IMG/VR virus record: IMGVR_UViG_3300031576_000186
Coordinates: 1 to 37,111 of that record
DNA: 37,111 bases
From: a virus
Strand: one strand, 5' to 3'
The notes under the pieces were generated by a model. That model worked only from the letters and a program-made list of their open reading frames with translations. It was not told the origin of the DNA and did not search any database. Positions 16,210 to 23,305 of this stretch are shown here, one piece after another; the stretch's first letter is position 1; each line of letters begins with the position of its first letter. A program made the translations under genes and the position numbers.

Positions 16210-16695
16210 TTAGTAGCCGGTCCAAATCATCCAGGCTAAGGTGTCGGCCGTCGGGTCAGTAATTACTTCCAGGAGCATCGCCGGCTCAGTCTCCGGCGTT
16301 CCCGTCGTGACAATGAACTTCCCCGTCGTGTCGTCCACTATTAGGATCTCCCCGAGTGGGTGATCGTCGCCGGTACCAGCAAGGTTCAAAACCAGACCAT
16401 TAAACTCACAGCCAGGTAAAAGTATAGCGCCAAAGGCTCTGTCTCCAGCGGCGTAAGCGTCGGCCGTTGTCTTACCCTGGAGCAAGTCTTCCTTTAGAAG
16501 AATGAATGGACCCTTCGGCCGACCCCCATCAGCATCAGCGTTATAAATCTCCCACGTGTGCCGGCCGCCCTTGAGAGCCGTGGCAGCCTGAATCTGCACC
16601 ACCTGGCCAGGCTTTGGAGTTTCCCCGGCCGCGATGATTCCCTCCACGGGGAAGTAACGATCAGGCGTGATAATAATGCTATTACCTCGTGCCAT
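16210..16695 (-). CDS. Head decoration / capsid stabilisation protein
   Basis: 161 residues. N-terminus MARGNSIIITPDRYFPVEGI, then AGETPKPGQVVQIQAATALKG, mid-region AAGDRAFGAILLPG and C-terminus EPAMLLEVITDPTADTLAW. A small beta-rich protein encoded between prohead protease and major capsid protein is usually a capsid decoration protein like lambda gpD. Sequence identity to a named family is not evident by eye; gene order carries most of the weight. A good SD (AAGGAGAT) precedes the ATG. Confidence 0.75.
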   Translation of the reverse strand: MARGNSIIITPDRYFPVEGIIAAGETPKPGQVVQIQAATALKGGRHTWEIYNADADGGRPKGPFILLKEDLLQGKTTADAYAAGDRAFGAILLPGCEFNGLVLNLAGTGDDHPLGEILIVDDTTGKFIVTTGTPETEPAMLLEVITDPTADTLAWMIWTGY

Positions 16696-16760
16696 CTGTA
16701 TCTCCTTACTGAAAAGAGTTCACGTATTTTTGCATTGGGTCCTGGTGACCTGGCTCCATC

Positions 16761-18488
16761 CTAACCCACGCCTTTTTTATGAAGTGGATCATACTCCGAG
16801 CGAGCGGATTCCAAATCGAGAATATCCGCCTGTTCGTTCTCCGTGAGCCGACTAAACTGCGGTCCACCGCTGGCGCCAACGTAGTTAGTAGTTGGCTCCA
16901 CCGGCCAAAAGCCTTGGTTAACCGCTGGCTCATCAACCAAGTCAAGAACCTCTTGCAAAGCACCCAACGGCAGCGCTGGTTTGGAATCGAGCTTATTGAG
17001 AATGAGAGATTTCCTACGTGGGTTGGGTGTGTTATCGGCAATCTGCCGCAACCGGCCGGTAAGAATTTCACGTTCGCGCTTCTCAATCCGCATGGCATTT
17101 TGCAACACGGATTGGATTTCGGCCGGGGCTGACTGAATCCACTCATTGGCCGTGAGGACCTTTTGAGTATTGCTCTGCTGATTATCCACTTTTGCCTCCT
17201 CCTTCTTGTTCTTCACTCCATCTTTTACCATCTCCAAACACTCTTCGTCATCCGGGTCACACTCCTCCCCGTCATCGTTACGAACCACGAACGCACCCTT
17301 GGCCGCGTTGAAGACTAGTGTGGCCTTTCCGACGTGAAAGCCCTTAAGAGCGGCGTTCGCCACGGCTGCATGCTCTACTTCCTTGTCCGCCGCTGCCTTT
17401 AGGGAGGTCAGCTTATCGTCAGTAAGTTTGTTAAGCACCTCGCCGTCCCCCTGGTGCTTCCAGCAATTACAATTGGCAACCAGGTGGTCGATGATTGTCT
17501 TGCGCTCGTTATCGCTTAGTTTTACCAGCATGGAACTTTCTCCAAGTTTATTATTCGTATCCGTGGTTATGCTAAAGTCTTTCTGGTTACTTACCTGTCC
17601 ACCCATGTTCCGGAAAATATGGGATACGACCGCCCAGTAAGTATCACCGCTATAGCCTCCCTTGTCAGCCGCCGCTTTAGCCAGCTCCCAAATTGGCTCG
17701 TCTTCATCGTCCACCCAGCCAGGAGGGTTATACCCAGCTTCGGCGGCTACCTTCGCCAAAGCACCTCTGGCAGTATCCTCCACGGTAAGCACCATAGCGC
17801 CACGCTGGGCAGCCTCGTGAGTCTCCCCTTTTCCCGTGCCGGCCTCTAGGTGTTTGAAGTATCCGGTTACCTTTGAGTGGGGCTGATTGACCCCAGCGTT
17901 GCCGGTGGCTACCTTGAGCCCAATCTGGTTAACCAGGATCCCGCAGCCATCCGCTATCGAGCACGCGCCTTTCTGATCCGGTAATACAGCCACGTGATCC
18001 GGCCGGTAATTACGAGCTTCGGCGTCATACTCCTTACCGTTATAAGTACCAGAGGAGGGGATATTTTCCGTGTACAGCCCGGTTGATAGCTCTATCTTCT
18101 CTTCGCGCTCCAGGCGAGGAAGAATGCGCGCGCCTTCCGCCAGGCCTTCGTCAAACTTCACCGTGTTAAGCACGTCGAACCAAGCTTCGCCGCTCAGCTT
18201 GCCGTTAGCCGTGGCTCGGTAAAAAAACCCCAGTCCTTGCTTTTCAAGGATATCCGGGTCTCGGCCGGAGACGTGCTGGCCGTTAAGTATCGGGTGATAG
18301 CCAACAAGGGGCATTCCGTTCCACTGGGAAGGATCTTTAGCTACCTCGTCAGGAGGGTAATAAAGCCTACCCTTCGACCCTTGAAGGACTCCAGGAACTA
18401 GAAGCGTGGCTGGGGCAACAATGTACTCGCGGCCGTTCAAGATCGCCCGGCGAGTCTTTCCCAAAGTATTAGCGGAAATGATCTCCAT
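16761..18488 (-). CDS. DUF2213 prohead protease with C-terminal scaffold-like region
   Basis: 575 residues. The N-terminal 190 residues match DUF2213: NGREYIVAPATLLVPGVLQG, WNGMPLVGYHPI, SGEAWFDVLNTVKF, KIELSTGLYTEN (about residue 135) and NYRPDHVAVLPD (about 161). In this family the protein is the likely capsid maturation protease. A middle segment (GYNPPGWVDDEDEPIWELAK, about 260) is unassigned. The C-terminal 250 residues are charged and helical with a DDGEECDPDDEECLEM acidic patch and MRIEKREREILTGRLRQIA, as expected for an internal scaffold. Protease-scaffold fusions upstream of capsid genes are common. The catalytic residues are not defined by me. Confidence 0.8.
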   Translation of the reverse strand: MEIISANTLGKTRRAILNGREYIVAPATLLVPGVLQGSKGRLYYPPDEVAKDPSQWNGMPLVGYHPILNGQHVSGRDPDILEKQGLGFFYRATANGKLSGEAWFDVLNTVKFDEGLAEGARILPRLEREEKIELSTGLYTENIPSSGTYNGKEYDAEARNYRPDHVAVLPDQKGACSIADGCGILVNQIGLKVATGNAGVNQPHSKVTGYFKHLEAGTGKGETHEAAQRGAMVLTVEDTARGALAKVAAEAGYNPPGWVDDEDEPIWELAKAAADKGGYSGDTYWAVVSHIFRNMGGQVSNQKDFSITTDTNNKLGESSMLVKLSDNERKTIIDHLVANCNCWKHQGDGEVLNKLTDDKLTSLKAAADKEVEHAAVANAALKGFHVGKATLVFNAAKGAFVVRNDDGEECDPDDEECLEMVKDGVKNKKEEAKVDNQQSNTQKVLTANEWIQSAPAEIQSVLQNAMRIEKREREILTGRLRQIADNTPNPRRKSLILNKLDSKPALPLGALQEVLDLVDEPAVNQGFWPVEPTTNYVGASGGPQFSRLTENEQADILDLESARSEYDPLHKKGVG

Positions 18489-18999
18489 TAACCGTAAATA
18501 ATAAGACCCAGCCTACAGAGGTGTAAATAGGAATCTAAAAGAATTTAGTAACTAAACAAGGAGAAGGCGTGGAAAGGTTGGTTCTCCCAGTGCAAAGTAC
18601 TTTGTATAATAACCGGTGGTTTGGGTGCTTCGCCTGCTTGCGAAGAAGCCGGCGAAATGGTAGTGTCTCAGGACGTTTGAATTCCCGTCCAGATTCCCCC
18701 GAAAAGGATCGGCCTCGAAGAAGAGGTTAAGTTGCTACCAACGAATGAAAGGCTTAAGGTTATCAGCCAGCAAAAACGCTGGTATCTTGAAGAAGTCGCC
18801 ATCGATCCGATCCGCCCTGGCGGTTTGCCAACCGGACATGGAAATGGCACAGGAGCACAAGCGCCTGCGGCGTTACCCGACGATAAGTTTCGAGGAAATC
18901 GCCGCTCTCGCCAAACTGAGACACTACCGGCGAAAGCAAGGGGTGGCCCGGTCCGTGCAACGAGGCACGGATCGGGTTTTGCAATGGAGGACCACACCC
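18489..18999. other. Gap upstream of the plus-strand gene
   Basis: About 510 bases separate the divergent DUF2213 gene and the plus-strand gene. The left part is AT-rich and holds a candidate promoter (18593-18610). A short hairpin CTTCGC/GCGAAG lies near 18630-18650. From 18745 the plus-strand frame is open and continuous with the gene that I start at 19000, so part of this stretch may be coding (possible ATG at 18745 or 18838). Confidence 0.5.
18593..18610 (+). promoter_or_regulatory. Palindrome next to a -10-like box
   Basis: CAAAGTACTTTG (18593-18604) is a perfect 12-bp palindrome directly followed by TATAAT (18605-18610). No good -35 box sits at the usual distance, so an activator- or repressor-controlled promoter for the plus-strand gene is only a possibility. 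Confidence 0.35.
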
Positions 19000-19329
19000 A
19001 TGGGCCGTCATAACTGGACCTATGGCGCTTGCGAGATGTACCCGGGGCACGATTATACCCCTGACGAAGTAGTCTTTATACGCGGCATGGATTATTACAA
19101 ACGCACTGGCAAGCTGCCTGGCAAAGACTTGCGCCCGCTGTTTCTGCGCGACGTGGCTCCGCGCCCGCGCCCGTTCCCCGCATGGCGCGAAGTGCTGGCC
19201 GTGTTGGAACGACTTGGCTGGATACGCGTAACAGCCGCGGAGCGCCGTCAACTTGGACGATTGCGCTCCGGCACGTGGCGATTGCGGCAAGCCGCCAAGG
19301 TGCCGAGACGGCTCGAGGTTGAAGACTAG
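19000..19329 (+). CDS. Plus-strand small basic protein, family not recognised
   Basis: 109 residues from ATG at 19000, chosen because GGAGG (18986-18990) sits nine bases upstream. It reads MGRHNWTYGACEMYPGHDYT, PDEVVFIRGMDYYKRTGKLP, then LRPLFLRDVAPRPRP and a helical, very basic C-terminus (EVLAVLERLGWIRVTAAERR). The last part resembles the end of a winged helix, so DNA binding is possible. It is one of only two plus-strand genes and looks more GC-rich than its neighbours, which suggests transfer. The frame is open back to 18745, so a longer protein is possible. Confidence 0.55.
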   Translation: MGRHNWTYGACEMYPGHDYTPDEVVFIRGMDYYKRTGKLPGKDLRPLFLRDVAPRPRPFPAWREVLAVLERLGWIRVTAAERRQLGRLRSGTWRLRQAAKVPRRLEVED

Positions 19330-19371
19330 TGATTAGTGGTATAACCCATGGCCGGGAACTTTACCTCCGGC

Positions 19372-19689
19372 CTACGTCTTGGATTCCGAGATCGACTTGG
19401 CAGCTTGGCTCAGTGCTAAAACAACAGCCGGCAACTTCTCGCTAACCAGCTTCAAATCTCCCTTCACCTCCGTAAGAATCTTGGTTTGCCCGTGAAGAAT
19501 TTCCGTCTGCGCCGACAGCGCTGACTCCATATTATCGAGAAACTTGACGAAGCGATCACTCAACGTCGTGAGGAGCGGCTTGACAATTTCCGTTGCCGTC
19601 CAGCGAATCCCACGGCCTAGCGCTATTCCCAAAACAATCACTAGCGCGATTGGGAACCCGACAGAGGTCACGAGCTGCTGGGTGTCCAT
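19372..19689 (-). CDS. Holin-like small membrane protein
   Basis: 105 residues. One N-terminal transmembrane segment (SVGFPIALVIVLGIALGRGI, about residues 9-28) is followed by a long amphipathic helix (LSDRFVKFLDNMESALSAQT, LTEVKGDLKLVSEKL) and a charged C-terminus. This one-segment plus coiled-coil plan occurs in holin-like and spanin-like lysis proteins. It lies 5 bp downstream of another tiny membrane protein. A lysis role is inferred from topology and pairing only. Confidence 0.6.
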   Translation of the reverse strand: MDTQQLVTSVGFPIALVIVLGIALGRGIRWTATEIVKPLLTTLSDRFVKFLDNMESALSAQTEILHGQTKILTEVKGDLKLVSEKLPAVVLALSQAAKSISESKT

Positions 19690-19694
19690 GCTTT

Positions 19695-19847
19695 TTAACC
19701 TCGCAATTTTCGCGTCATCTCGTCTCTAAAGTGCATAAGCTCCCTGCGTACTCTCAAAATCATAACCGTGTTAGCAATCACTACCGGCACGACTACCAAC
19801 AGGAAAATTAAGCGCGTGAGAACAACCCAATCAAATGTGTTTATCAA
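19695..19847 (-). CDS. Very small membrane protein, possible lysis partner
   Basis: 50 residues from TTG at 19847, with GGAG six bases upstream. It reads MINTFDWVVLTRLIFLLVVV, then PVVIANTVMILRVRRELMHF and RDEMTRKLRG. A single transmembrane helix spans about residues 7-31, followed by a basic cytoplasmic tail. The stop at 19695-19697 is five bases before the ATG of the holin-like gene, so the two are probably translationally coupled. Two tiny adjacent membrane proteins suggest a holin/antiholin or holin/anchor pair. Confidence 0.6.
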   Translation of the reverse strand: MINTFDWVVLTRLIFLLVVVPVVIANTVMILRVRRELMHFRDEMTRKLRG

Positions 19848-19878
19848 TGGTAACTCCAAAATCTAGCTCATACGACGA

Positions 19879-20197
19879 TTAAAGCTTATAGGCTTGTTGA
19901 GCGTCCGGGAAGGTGTGGCCTACGCGAACTACAAACATGCGCCCAAGCCGCTCTTCTTGCACAAGGCAATTGTCCAACCAAAGGCCGTCATGCGTTTCTT
20001 CAGCTCCGGAGAGTAAGGACCAAAACTGCCACGCTGATAGCGCAACCCAGTGGAAACCCCCGATTGCGTGGCGAAGTAGGCGATTTTCTGGAACGTAGTT
20101 CGGCCGACGGGCCAGTGGTGAGGCTCGTCTTCGATTCTCCGGAGGACCTCCACCAGTCAAACCAGCTTTCCTTGACCGAGTGCGCGCAGAGGCCGAA
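19879..20197 (-). pseudogene. darG: Remnant of the DarG C-terminal domain
   Basis: Recognisable DarG C-terminal sequence is spread over two frames. VEVLRRIEDEPHHWPVGRTT, with FQKIAYFATQSGVSTGLRYQ and RGSFGPYSPELKKRMT, is read from 20153. QEERLGRMFVVRVGHTFPDA and QQAYKL are read in another frame down to 19879. The linker from the macro domain is nearly deleted, at least two frame changes separate the pieces, and the end is truncated. In intact DarG this domain follows the macro domain and helps bind the DarT toxin. The region cannot make that domain as it stands. Confidence 0.75.
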
Positions 20198-20659
20198 TTA
20201 GAAACAGGTCGCAATGCGCCGGACCAAGGCGTACAGCTCTACAGGGATGTCCATGCGTTTCAGATACCGGTAGAGCGTGGGACCCACCACCCGCCACTCC
20301 AATTGCCCATGCCCACAGCCAAGAGGCGGCACGGCAAGTGAAGTGATGTCCCATTCCTGGTAGTGAGACAACAAGTAGGCGAGCCCCTCTTCAATGTCCT
20401 GCAGGCGCGACACGGACCGCCAATGGTTCTTGGTTGGGAAGTTGAGAACCCACGGAGGAACCAAGCTTCGGTAGAGGTAAGGCCGCCCCAGCCGGACCTG
20501 ACCAGCGTTGCACCGAGCGACGTAGTCCTCGTGCATTTCAGGGAAGCGATTCTTGAACTCAAGCGCCACGCCCTTGCCCATCACACCGACGCAGTTGACG
20601 GTGTTAACAAGCGTCTGCGCGTCTGAGTCAAACAGGTTGCCGATCTTCACGGTCACCAT
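20198..20659 (-). CDS. darG: DarG-type macro domain protein, truncated
   Basis: 153 residues with an intact macro domain. Visible are VKIGNLFDSDAQTLVNTVNC, VGVMGKGVALEFKNRFPEMH, YLYRSLVPPWVLNFPTKNHW, then ITSLAVPPLGCGHGQLEWRV. These are the ADP-ribose binding loops and the wording of DarG antitoxins, which remove ADP-ribose from thymine bases added by DarT. Family similarity stops after PVELYAL, where the frame runs into RRIATCF and a stop, so the C-terminal domain is detached. No darT gene is visible nearby. The sequence looks more GC-rich than the phage core, which suggests capture from a host. A working orphan de-ADP-ribosylase is possible. Confidence 0.85.
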   Translation of the reverse strand: MVTVKIGNLFDSDAQTLVNTVNCVGVMGKGVALEFKNRFPEMHEDYVARCNAGQVRLGRPYLYRSLVPPWVLNFPTKNHWRSVSRLQDIEEGLAYLLSHYQEWDITSLAVPPLGCGHGQLEWRVVGPTLYRYLKRMDIPVELYALVRRIATCF

Positions 20660-20700
20660 GAGCAGTTTCCTAGGCCGGTCAGCTGAAGATCGTCGGTAAC

Positions 20701-20771
20701 TATCTTACTAGCAGCATGCGGCTAAGATACCAGCAAATCCCGGTCCCGTGCAAAACAATGCACGGGCCGGG
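20701..20771. other. Two adjacent hairpins between macro gene and membrane gene
   Basis: TATCTTA (20701-20707) pairs with TAAGATA (20723-20729). A stronger hairpin follows: CCCGG, a bulged T and CCCGTGCA (20739-20752), loop AAACAA, then TGCACGGG and CCGGG (20759-20771), 13 base pairs. Neither is followed by a T-run, so a classical terminator is not clear. Confidence 0.7.
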
Positions 20772-20832
20772 CATCCCGTCCGGTACCCGCCAGCCCCCTT
20801 CACGCCGGCAATGATAACCGAACCTCACACTC

Positions 20833-21258
20833 TTATCCGTCTTCCAACTTGTTGTACCCCTTTAGGCCACTTGCTCCTGGACTAGGGACCGTGGGAGTGT
20901 CAATTGGCAAGGGGCCATGGAAAATTGGAGTGATTGGTTTCCATGGCCCCTTGCCAATACGGTACTCCCAGCGCCACTCGGGCTGCTTTTCGGATTTGCT
21001 CGCTTGCCAAAAGTTCCAAGCGCCGAATCCAGTACCTCCCAACAGAACGGCCAGCACGATACCACCAAGAATTTTCCCCGCCCCAGCCGCCTCTCGAACA
21101 CTAATCGTCGTGGCCGATCCGGGAAACGGCCGCGCGTATTGCTCTGGACTAAATCCCATGCCAGTAGCCATGGCAGCCCGCGCTAAGCGCTGTTTCTCCG
21201 CGAAATCCCAAGCAAGACACTGCCTCAACCAATCCCTGGCGGTTTCCTTAAGATTCAT
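20833..21258 (-). CDS. Membrane-anchored protein, unknown function
   Basis: 141 residues from ATG at 21258. The N-terminus MNLKETARDWLRQCLAWDFA is amphipathic. A single transmembrane segment (AGAGKILGGIVLAVLLGGTG, about residues 59-78) is followed by a short outer domain (WRWEYRIGKGPWKPITPIFH, then GPLPIDTPTVPSPG). It overlaps nothing and begins four bases after the TGA of the small coiled-coil gene. Part of the outer domain is encoded by a 21-bp perfect inverted repeat. It lies in the likely lysis cluster. No enzyme motif. Confidence 0.65.
   Translation of the reverse strand: MNLKETARDWLRQCLAWDFAEKQRLARAAMATGMGFSPEQYARPFPGSATTISVREAAGAGKILGGIVLAVLLGGTGFGAWNFWQASKSEKQPEWRWEYRIGKGPWKPITPIFHGPLPIDTPTVPSPGASGLKGYNKLEDG
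20903..20958. repeat. 21-bp perfect inverted repeat in a coding region
   Basis: Left arm 20903-20923 (ATTGGCAAGGGGCCATGG...) and right arm 20938-20958 are perfect reverse complements of 21 bases, separated by 14 bases. The arms encode IGKGPWK and FHGPLPI in the membrane-anchored protein. Confidence 0.95.
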
Positions 21259-21262
21259 GGTT

Positions 21263-21454
21263 TCACCCCGGCGCCGCCGGTTTTGTTTCCGGCAGCGCCA
21301 TGTCGTTCCCAAAAACCTCCCGCAAGACGTGCTCCATGTCCGCTTGCAACTGTTCGATTGCCTCAACCGTTTGCTCCCGCAGGCGCTTAGCAAGCGCTTG
21401 GGAATTTTCTCCCATGCGCTTCGCAAACGCCTCATTGTCAAACGTTTCAGCCAT
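21263..21454 (-). CDS. Small coiled-coil protein
   Basis: 63 residues, almost entirely helical: MAETFDNEAFAKRMGENSQA, then LAKRLREQTVEAIEQLQADM and EHVLREVFGND. No signal or membrane segment. The ATG overlaps the end of the upstream gene region (stop TAA 21456-21458) and the TGA is four bases from the next ATG, so it belongs to a tightly packed mini-operon. Function unknown. Confidence 0.65.
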   Translation of the reverse strand: MAETFDNEAFAKRMGENSQALAKRLREQTVEAIEQLQADMEHVLREVFGNDMALPETKPAAPG

Positions 21455-21455
21455 C

Positions 21456-21698
21456 TTACTTCGGACCGCTTACGTCGTGGCCAAGAGTCGTTGGATTGCG
21501 GGCAAACAGGTTATTGCGGCCGGCGTCGCCAGGATCGTCTGAAACAAGCAACTCTTTCGCGGTCACTGCCTCGACTACTTTCAGGCCGTGCAGGGCAGTA
21601 TCACGCGCCCGTGCCATCGCGGCAATATGATCCGATTGCTGCACGGCATAGCGCTCGGCCAAACCGGCGCCTATGATTTTCTCAATCACTGGGTCCAC
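21456..21698 (-). CDS. Small hypothetical protein
   Basis: 80 residues from GTG at 21698 with GAGGTGA upstream. MDPVIEKIIGAGLAERYAVQ, then SDHIAAMARARDTALHGLKV; the first 55 residues are helical and the tail (DPGDAGRNNLFARNPTTLG) is polar. No recognised domain. Its position right after the protease gene and before a coiled-coil protein suggests one transcription unit. Confidence 0.6.
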   Translation of the reverse strand: MDPVIEKIIGAGLAERYAVQQSDHIAAMARARDTALHGLKVVEAVTAKELLVSDDPGDAGRNNLFARNPTTLGHDVSGPK

Positions 21699-21725
21699 GG
21701 AATCACCTCATTTCCTTTACCTACT

Positions 21726-22730
21726 TTAAGGAACAATTGGTACACGACGAAACTCAATGTTGAGCCCAGCCTTTTCAAGGCCAAGAGTAAATTTATCAGC
21801 CAAGCTAGTAAATTTATCCGCTAAGCCAAGCGCTGCCGACTCCAGGCTATCAAGCCGCTTTTCCACGCCGGCCAAATCCACGGTCGAGCCGTCACTACCA
21901 CGTGGCCCGGCTGGTCCAGCTAAACCTTGCGGCCCAGCTGAACCACGGACCGATCCCAGCGTCGCGATTATTTTCTCCAGACCATCAATCTTCAATCGCA
22001 ATTGGCTCACTTCGGCCAAAATCCGCGCGTCCGGCAGCGCCGGCGCTGGAGCAGTTGGCGCGGGAGCCACCGGCGCCACCGGCGCTAATGGTGCTGGCAT
22101 GCCAGGCTGAACAGGTATACCTGGCGGCTTCCGGCCTTGGCCGGGCCGGCGGAAAAGATGGCAGGTTTGATCCACGAATGTCTGAATATCCGCCAACCCA
22201 ACGAAGCTGGTATTATTCGACGAACCCCAAACAACTCCACAAAGAGTATTGTCAGACCTAAACACTCCACTACCACTATCGCCACTTTGCACGCGCGCCG
22301 AGAACCCATGCACCAAAGCGCCACGATTATCGCGGCCACCAACACCCTGATAGTACCCAGCACGGACCACGGGTCCACGCCCAAGCGGATAGCCCACCTG
22401 GGTGAGAGCTTCCCCACGCACTAGGGGTTCAGTCGCCAATGGTATAAATGGAGTGGTGGAATCCGCGTTAATCGCGACCGCCGCAAGATCAGCTTTATCA
22501 GCGCGGCCAAGAAAGGCGCCGTAAGCACGCTGGCCACTTGGTAAAGTCACAAGGATAGTGTGAATCCCGTCGTTAAACAAGTGCCGGCACGTTAGTACCA
22601 CGGCCGCGCCTTGTTCCTGAGAATAAGCGATCACCGTGCCGCTGCCACCACTCGCGCCATTGGATATTTTCACGCTGGCGGCGACTATCGATGGGTCCGC
22701 TCGCGACTGTGCCGGGACAACCTGCCCCAC
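21726..22730 (-). CDS. Trypsin-like serine protease with collagen-like and coiled-coil tail
   Basis: 334 residues from GTG at 22730. The chymotrypsin-like domain shows the His block VVLTCRHLF (about residue 50), the Asp block RADKADLAAVAI (about 85) and the Ser block VQSGDSGSGVF (about 154). After a Pro/Ala linker comes a coiled-coil (EVSQLRLKIDGLEKIIATLG), then collagen-like GXY triplets (GPQGLAGPAGPRGSDGS), and a second helical stretch DLAGVEKRLDSLESAALG. LEKAGLNIE near the end is read from a hairpin repeat. Collagen plus coiled coil suggests a trimer. Upstream, in the same frame but beyond an in-frame TGA (22743-22745), lies a clear signal peptide, so export is likely in an ancestral form. 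A lysis or envelope-degrading role is inference. Confidence 0.78.
   Translation of the reverse strand: MGQVVPAQSRADPSIVAASVKISNGASGGSGTVIAYSQEQGAAVVLTCRHLFNDGIHTILVTLPSGQRAYGAFLGRADKADLAAVAINADSTTPFIPLATEPLVRGEALTQVGYPLGRGPVVRAGYYQGVGGRDNRGALVHGFSARVQSGDSGSGVFRSDNTLCGVVWGSSNNTSFVGLADIQTFVDQTCHLFRRPGQGRKPPGIPVQPGMPAPLAPVAPVAPAPTAPAPALPDARILAEVSQLRLKIDGLEKIIATLGSVRGSAGPQGLAGPAGPRGSDGSTVDLAGVEKRLDSLESAALGLADKFTSLADKFTLGLEKAGLNIEFRRVPIVP
21760..21783 (-). repeat. Hairpin repeat copy inside protease gene
   Basis: Minus-orientation copy (tail TTGAGCC at 21760-21766), stem with loop TTC in the plus reading. It is translated in-frame as LEKAGLN close to the protease C-terminus. Confidence 0.9.
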
Positions 22731-22745
22731 CGGACAAGTCGGTCA

Positions 22746-22844
22746 CCCACCTCGCGCTTGCCAAGTCAGCAACCCTAACGCCACAATGGCTAAAAGCGCG
22801 CAAGACAACTTGCGCTTAAATGATAGACGCTTAAAGGAGAGCAA
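22746..22844 (-). pseudogene. Signal-peptide segment cut off from the protease by TGA
   Basis: 33 codons from TTG (22844): MLSFKRLSFKRKLSCALLAI, then VALGLLTWQARGG. A basic n-region and hydrophobic core make a convincing signal peptide. It is followed by TGA (22743-22745), then PTCP and the protease frame. TGA is used as a genuine terminal stop elsewhere in the window, so a nonsense change (or a sequencing error) is more likely than recoding. Confidence 0.55.
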
Positions 22845-22909
22845 CCTGCTCGGGATAGTCTCAAACGTTAAGTAACCAACGCTTGCAATTTTAATTCACG
22901 TCTCCTTCT

Positions 22910-22933
22910 CAGCCTTGAAAAGGCTGGGCTCAA
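22910..22933 (+). repeat. Hairpin repeat copy, intergenic
   Basis: Exact consensus with loop GAA and tail GGCTCAA, in the gap 22845-23029 between the protease leader and the winged-helix gene. Nothing else is seen in that gap. Confidence 0.92.
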
Positions 22934-23029
22934 ATTTTGGCTGGGGTTAGCACCTGGCGCCCAGGCTGAAATCAGGGACCCGCCTCCCCCCACCAACATC
23001 TCCCACGTATCTTTATCCGCGCTAGGTAA

Positions 23030-23305
23030 TTATACTACTCGAACTAACCGGTAACAGCAGTAATACCTGCCCTCATAGATAATCGTGCAACCATCTCCCC
23101 TCATTTTAGCACGGAGGTTTGTCAAATGAGCATAAAGGGCTTGATACTCCGCGCAGTTATCTCCAAGACAACCCAGCAACTCCTTACGAGAATGAGACTC
23201 ACCATCCGCCAAGACCCGGAGCAGCCTATTCTCCGTTAGCGTGTAGCCATTCCCAGCCTTCCCAAGGCCAGGCACATTACATGATTTTGTATTCACCACT
23301 AGCAA
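23030..23305 (-). CDS. Winged-helix DNA-binding protein
   Basis: 91 residues from TTG at 23305, directly after the TGA of the upstream gene; a GTG three codons later could also start it. After NVPGLGKAGN (read from a hairpin repeat) comes LTENRLLRVLADGESHSRKE, LLGCLGDNCAEYQALYAHLT and NLRAKMRGDGCTIIYEGRYY. This is the helix-turn-helix plus wing layout of OmpR/PhoB-type effector domains. It has no receiver domain. A phage transcription factor for the late genes is plausible. Confidence 0.65.
   Translation of the reverse strand: MLVVNTKSCNVPGLGKAGNGYTLTENRLLRVLADGESHSRKELLGCLGDNCAEYQALYAHLTNLRAKMRGDGCTIIYEGRYYCCYRLVRVV
23247..23270 (-). repeat. Hairpin repeat copy, diverged
   Basis: Stem CAGCCTT/AAGGCCA with loop CCC; the left tail (CCATTCC) no longer matches TTGAGCC well. 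It encodes the residues VPGLGKAGN of the winged-helix protein. Confidence 0.6.

Noticed and set aside
18610-18660. Rho-independent terminator near the CTTCGC/GCGAAG hairpin
   Set aside because: No T-run on either strand after the stem.
22743-22745. TGA recoded as Trp throughout the phage
   Set aside because: Polymerase, primase, adaptor and the small coiled-coil gene end naturally at TGA, which argues against recoding.
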